From Microvelia longipes (Eukaryota; Arthropoda; Insecta; Hemiptera; Veliidae): a stretch of 64,000 bases of DNA. Under the pieces are notes generated by a model. That model did not search any database, was not told the DNA's origin, and worked only from the letters and a program-made list of their open reading frames with translations. The translations under genes were made by a program, and so were the position numbers. The stretch is from positions 16,476,128 to 16,540,127 of the forward strand of contig JACMZG010000008.1 in the NCBI GenBank assembly GCA_018340805.1, given 5' to 3'. Shown here one piece after another: positions 59,201 to 64,000 of this stretch. Positions within the stretch are counted from its first letter, which is position 1; each line of letters starts with the position of its first letter.

Positions 59201-59640
59201 GTTACAACATAACAATGATCTCCGATGGTACGGTAAGCTGCACAATGTGCGGAGTCGATGGTGATCCTGAAAAGGACCGTTGTGACCGTGACGTTTATAC
59301 TTGGAGCACTCCTTGAGTATATGCCTTGGACTGAGCCGATCTCCTAACCGGGAAGGCTACAGTCACCCGGGTTCTAACTTTCCCCTTCTTGTCAGAAAGC
59401 TTAATAGCACACTCTAACCAGCAGCTACCTGTAGAGTAGGAGAGAACTGGGCTAGCTTGATGGTCGAGGTTATAGGGGTTGATATGCTGGAAGTAAAGAC
59501 AGTTTCCAGTCATGGATCGCTAAGAGTTGGTTCCAGTTGACCTTGCCAGAAGAAAAGACAGTTTCCAGTCTTGGATCGCTAAGAGTTGGTTCCAGTTGAC
59601 CTTGCCAGAAGAAAGAGAGAGAAAAAAAAATTTGAGTGAA
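59201..59640. repeat. GC-richer block with 59-bp tandem duplication
   Basis: A 59-base unit starting GACAGTTTCCAGTC is present twice (59498-59556 and 59557-59615), almost identical. The block has a minus-strand frame of 72 codons (for example KKGKVRTRVTVAFPV) and a plus-strand start with CTMCGVDGD. Neither was recognised. It may derive from a retroelement. Confidence 0.45.
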
Positions 59641-59761
59641 GCTGCAGCATATCGGAGGAACTGGTCTGCAGAGACGGGGTTGAGTTGACCAGAGTTCTTG
59701 AGATTACTTATGATAATTATTGAGGTCGAATATTAAGACAAATTAACTGGGAAAATCAACG

Positions 59762-59764
59762 GAT

Positions 59765-59800
<36 letters not shown>

Positions 59801-59826
59801 ATATAATATATATATATATATATATT
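59762..59826. repeat. (TA)n microsatellite
   Basis: About 65 bases of TA with one or two AATA breaks. Confidence 0.95.
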
Positions 59827-60091
59827 AAACGCAAAACTTGAAACTTGACTCTCTCCTGATTGGTCAACCGAAACACACTTCCCGGGAAAACTATAAATAT
59901 AGATTGAGGTTTTGGTCCATTTTCACAATCAAAAAGAGGCGGCGGTAGCAACAACATTTTATATAGTCCTAAAAAGACAAATGAAAATTTCATTGTCAGA
60001 TAATAAACTATTTGCCGAGCGAAACCCTGGTACCACTGCTAGTAATTATAAAATTTTATATAACCATATTAAATAACCATATTTGCACAAA

Positions 60092-61162
60092 ATAATTCTG
60101 GCGTGGTGGTCCGCATGTCGGGCCAATTTCCTTTGATGCGTGTTTCCGTGCTTAACATCCACTTCTTGCTTAAGGATCCGGTTCATGCTTTAAATTTGAG
60201 CAGTTACTTAATTATCAAACTACTCGTAACTCATTTTCTGTATTTGTCAAAGAAAATGCGCATAATTATCCTGTTGTTTGTTCAAAACTATGCCTCCAAA
60301 ATTAGCAGTGCCCACCATTATTTACACTATTTTAATTATTTACACTATTTTAATGCGCATTTCCTTTGATAATTGAGATATATGAGTTACGAGTAGTGCT
60401 TGATAATTTAGTAACTGCTCAAATTATAAAGCATAAACCGGATCATTATGTGAGAAATAGATTGTTAAGCACGGAAACACGCATTACAAATAAAATTCAC
60501 CCGATAGGTGGACCACCGCGCCAGAATTATTTATAGTTATATAATGTAAAAAACGATAAAAAATTATCATCCTTACCAGGATTTAAAACCCAGGTACCCT
60601 GGCTTTGAGTCCTCGTTTCGATCCCGGACCACTCTTATCGAACTCACAGGCCCAAAAAACATCGAAAACGACCCCCCCCCCACTTGAAATAAGTCGTTTA
60701 GCGGCCGCTTATTTTAGTTTGTCTAGAATTGATCACCGTTTTTTCAACTTTTTGGTCACTTAGAGTGTTCTTATTGACTTCGCACCGATTTAATTCGATT
60801 CAGCGGCCAAAAATATGAATATGACACCCTGCTCGAAATTGATTTTTTAACGACCATAATATTGGTTTCCCGCAATTTACCATGGTTTTTTCGACTTTGT
60901 TGTCACTTAGAAAGGTCGTATCGGCTTTCAGCCGGTTTCATTCAATTCACCGTCATAAAAACATAAATTGAATTTTACCGAGTTTTTGAAACATTTTTTG
61001 ACACAGCAAACTGCGTTAATGACGTCACAAAAATCTGGCTTTTAATAGGGTTCGTGTCCTCTCCAAGGTTGATTTTTGTACCAAGTTAGATTAAAAAATA
61101 TTAATCTGTAGAAATACATATACACAATCACACATGCACACACACACACTCTCTCTCTCTCT
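60092..61162 (+). mobile_element. Family B element, copy 3 (interrupted)
   Basis: Begins ATTCTGGCGTGGTGGTCCGC and shows the foldback with a shorter, diverged left arm, the spacer and the right arm. The tRNA-like block (60570-60640) and tail follow up to (CA)n(CT)n at 61131-61162. The sequence then stops matching; the next expected words (ATTAGGGACCTCTGAAACGG) reappear at 63656 after another (CT)n(CA)n tract. Confidence 0.7.
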
Positions 61163-63621
61163 GACAGCTTATATAGCTGTCAGCTCTCGCTGACAGCTTT
61201 CCAAGCGCGAGGCGAAGCTTATACTTAACCATCTAAGCAAATCTTCCTCCGTTCACAAGGAATCCCACAAGGCTCGGTTCAGCACCAGGTTACTGATTGT
61301 TCTGTACAACCCTTTGCTAAAATCAAGTACCCAGTTCACTCTTCAGCGTTTGCTTTGCCGATGATTACTGTTCTGTATAGCTGGTCCGTCACCTGGAAGT
61401 CGAGCTCTTAGCAAATAATGTTTAGAGATAGTAAACACTTGGGCTTCTCATAACAAGATTGTTTTTAATGAAGATAAGTCTCAGATTCTCTACGTCAGCA
61501 GAAGACATGTTATACCTCAAATTTCAGTTTCGCTAGGAAACAAATCTTTGAAACAGGTACAGGTGTTAAAATACCTTGGAGTGTACTTTACCCAGGATCT
61601 CGGCTGGAGTCATCACATCCAGATGGTTTGTGAAAAAAGTCTGCAGACTGTTAACGCCCTATCTCGAGTTGCTAAGTTCACTGGGTCTTGGATACGAGCC
61701 TTGAAAACTATATACTGGTGCCTTTTGCCTATGCTGTTATATGCGTTTCAGTATGGTTTGATGGTTTAAAAAGATTAAAAGGAACAGACTGTTACTTGAA
61801 AGAGTAACGCGTCTGTTCGCCATTCGTTTAATTAAAGGTTACAGAACCGTATCTTACAATGCGGCGTGTATCGTTGCAGGAATAACACCTATATACCTAC
61901 TAGCGGAGGAGATGGTTTCTGTTGATGTAGTAAAGTCATCATCAGGCGGCATATTAGGTGATCTGTCCAGTGAATATCTTGACAGGCCTGTCAAAGTTCA
62001 GTATTGGGCTCATCCATCCTTATTGCTGAATATCAAGGAAAACCAAGATGTAGTCTGCGATCTTGAGATTTACACCGACGGAAGTAAGACGGAAGACTCT
62101 GTAGGATGTGCTTTTATCGTTTATAAGAAGTGGAGTGGCTATCTTGAATCAGGATTTAAGCTTTCACATCTATGCTTCAATAATCAAGCTGAGCAGCTAG
62201 CTATTCTAAAGGTTTTAGAGTGGTTAGTTAACACAGAGAGGCCTAAAGTAAGAATAAACACGGATAGTAAATAAGCATTGACACGTTAAAGAATCAGCAC
62301 AATCATCAGCCAATCATCGAAGACATCCGACATCACCTTCGTATGCTTGATGATACTGTAGAGATATTTTTCTATTGAGTCAAAGCTCACGTTGGACTCG
62401 AGGGGAATGAGAAAGCAGATGAGCTGACTAAGGAAGCATCACGTAGTGACCTCGCCTTATCATACGACAGGTTTCCTTACACAAAGTTAAATCACCGTGC
62501 ACGTATTGGAAGCACGCACCAGTGGAAGAAGCTTGGCGTGGATCGTCGTCAGGACTTTAACTCGCAGATTTATTCCAACTGTTAAAGATCGTTTATCTCT
62601 TCATCACGTCAACATTTAACATTTAACCGGACACGGAAAATTTCAAGCTTATCTTCACCGGCTCAACATAGTTCAGTCTCCATCTTGCGTCTGCGATGAT
62701 GCGTCACCACAAACTGTCGACCATCTTCTATTCGATTGTCCATTACTCCTAGCTGAAAGGACCATTCTCCAGCGTCACATAGTCACACAATCTTTGCCCT
62801 GGCCTCCGCCTCTTCACATCTTCCTACAAGAGTCAAACTGGTCTTATTTCAGTCCTTTGTATTTTACTTTTAATAAGTTATTTCTTTAATAATTATTTAC
62901 TAAGGATATTTATTATTTAATCATTTCATTATTAATATTGTCGTACTGAATTATTATTCTTAAAAAAGAAATAAATAAATAAAAAAATAAAAAAAGTACT
63001 TATATATTAAGATCAATAGTAATGAAGAAATAGTTATCAAAAATAGCAAAAAACATATACGTAATAAAATAATGAAGGACTTAGTTAAATATAATATAGA
63101 AATAATTGGTAGTGAACCAAATAATTAGCTATTTGTGTAATTTCTAGTTTGATGATAAATGATAGAAATCAACAAATCAGTGTCATGCAGTTATTTTACG
63201 CTGAATTTTTACTTTATTATGAACTTTCTACATACTTTACTTGTGTGCTAGTCTATTCGGTTAGTTGTGTGGTCTTACCGGTTTAAATTAAATAATTAAG
63301 ACCTTCTTGAGGCGTTATAATTCTGTTATATTATATGTCAGGTCATGTTGTTTTCTACGTCATTGTTAGAGGGAATATTACTGCATTGGTACAATTTTGT
63401 TGATTTTTGTTGTTACTAAGTTTTAAGTTAAGTAGTTTTTAGTTTTATACTCTTTAGTTATGTAATATCTATATTCATCTTACACATTAAGATTTCTTAT
63501 ATACTTACTCGCCATTAGTTTTATCACTAGGTTGCGAACTTTCTTTTTACTAAATCTATTTACTGCGTTAATAGCATGTAATACAATATGTGAAGCATGC
63601 TGTACAACTAGCATAAAAAAA
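61163..63621 (+). mobile_element. Non-LTR retrotransposon insertion, 5'-truncated, inside family B copy 3
   Basis: A 2.46-kb insertion bounded on both sides by the same (CT)n run (61149-61162 and 63622-63638), which would be the target duplication. It ends in a run of seven A. It carries the dead reverse transcriptase/RNase H listed separately. After the coding part come 700 bases of AT-rich sequence with an A-rich run at 62964-62996, which could be an earlier 3' end followed by a second piece. A compact double hairpin built from TGACAGCT / AGCTGTCA (61162-61199) sits at its 5' end. Confidence 0.6.
61240..62890 (+). pseudogene. Non-LTR retrotransposon reverse transcriptase/RNase H, dead copy
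   Basis: Recognisable parts in order: QGIPQGSV (RT), FADDYC (RT catalytic box, in a shifted frame near 61352), KYLGVYFTQDLGWSHHI (thumb), and GYRTVSYNAACIVAGITPIY. The RNase H domain has IYTDGSK, NNQAEQLAI and INTDSK, carrying the aspartate, glutamate and aspartate of the active site. It is broken by TAA at 62272-62274, right after TDSK where TDSxxAL is expected. VKAHVGLEGNEKADELTKEA follows, with a TGA where tryptophan is usual. The end has a zinc-knuckle-like TGHGKFQAYLHRL, CVCDDASPQTVDHLLFDCPL. The combination of RNase H with this GYRTVS segment fits the I/LOA/R1-like group. Multiple stops and frameshifts make it inactive. Confidence 0.8.
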
Positions 63622-63655
<34 letters not shown>

Positions 63656-64000
63656 TTAGGGACCTCTAAAACGGATTTTTGCAGAACAATATTCTTATGT
63701 TTATTTTTTCAGGCGTAATTAAATAAAACAGTATATGCTACTAAGCAGCAAAAGAAAACATTACCGACTCGTGTCATCAATAACCTGCATTGACTCCGCC
63801 TATGCGACTAATTCGTCATTTTACTGACTCGACTACGCCTTGTCAGTTATATGGGTTAATTACCTGTCTTGGCCTTTAGCTTGGGGGCTCATCTGCAAAA
63901 TTCCATTTTGCTGCCTTGTAGCACAATATACTATTTTAATATGTATTTGTATTTTTTAGATATAATCAATTGTATTATTATCTGGGAGCACGGCAGTGCC
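63622..64000. repeat. (CT)n(CA)n tract, family B distal remnant, then AT-rich end
   Basis: A compound microsatellite (63622-63654) is followed by ATTAGGGACCTCTAAAACGG, which matches the distal part of family B copy 1 near 9253. Homology fades after about 25 bases. The last 300 bases hold TACGCCTTGTCAG-type words of unknown origin and no gene. Confidence 0.55.

Overview
This is an AT-rich piece of animal nuclear DNA, most likely from an insect; I cannot place it to genus. The evidence is spliced genes with GT-AG introns, a C2H2 zinc-finger gene, several decayed non-LTR retrotransposons, palindromic non-autonomous elements, tRNA-like SINE heads and many long (TA)n and (CA)n tracts. No bacterial operons, CRISPR arrays or viral genes were seen.

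Two host genes are supported, both on the minus strand. At 3497-4785 is the last, and main, coding exon of a ten-finger C2H2 zinc-finger protein with a duplicated acidic N-terminal module. Between 12386 and 26439 lies an eight-exon gene whose splice phases all agree. It gives an open frame of 1116 codons for a largely disordered, Ser/Pro/Glu-rich protein that I do not recognise. It carries a recurring short hydrophobic motif (LVRxIxLHG and variants) and a conserved-looking C-terminal exon. Its introns hold a palindromic MITE with 3-bp TAA flanks, the tail of an RTE-like retroelement, an 81-bp direct duplication and a 37-bp perfect hairpin flanked by 8-9 bp direct repeats.

The rest, most of 26.4-64 kb plus 5-12 kb, is a graveyard of repeats. 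The main player is a palindromic element, called family B here, of about 1.64-1.68 kb. It has one copy at 7.7-9.35 kb, an inverted copy at 38.1-39.8 kb, a third split copy at 60.1-61.16 kb, and fragments at 28.6, 30.7, 34.6, 40.4 and 52.8 kb. Each fuller copy has a 700-bp foldback, a tRNA-like block with Pol III box-like motifs, and a microsatellite at a fixed internal place. A non-LTR retroelement appears to have jumped into the microsatellite of the third copy (insert about 61163-63621). Two further families recur: family A, seven copies of about 150 bp with one shared consensus, and family C, TIR elements at 42.7 and 57.0 kb plus a fragment at 40.1 kb. Three minisatellites with units of 44, 51 and 31 bp lie at 33.6, 55.6 and 52.1 kb.

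No expressed gene was recognised between 26.4 and 64 kb. The coding-like stretches there are pieces of retroelement reverse transcriptase, RNase H or C-terminal zinc-knuckle regions with stops and frameshifts.
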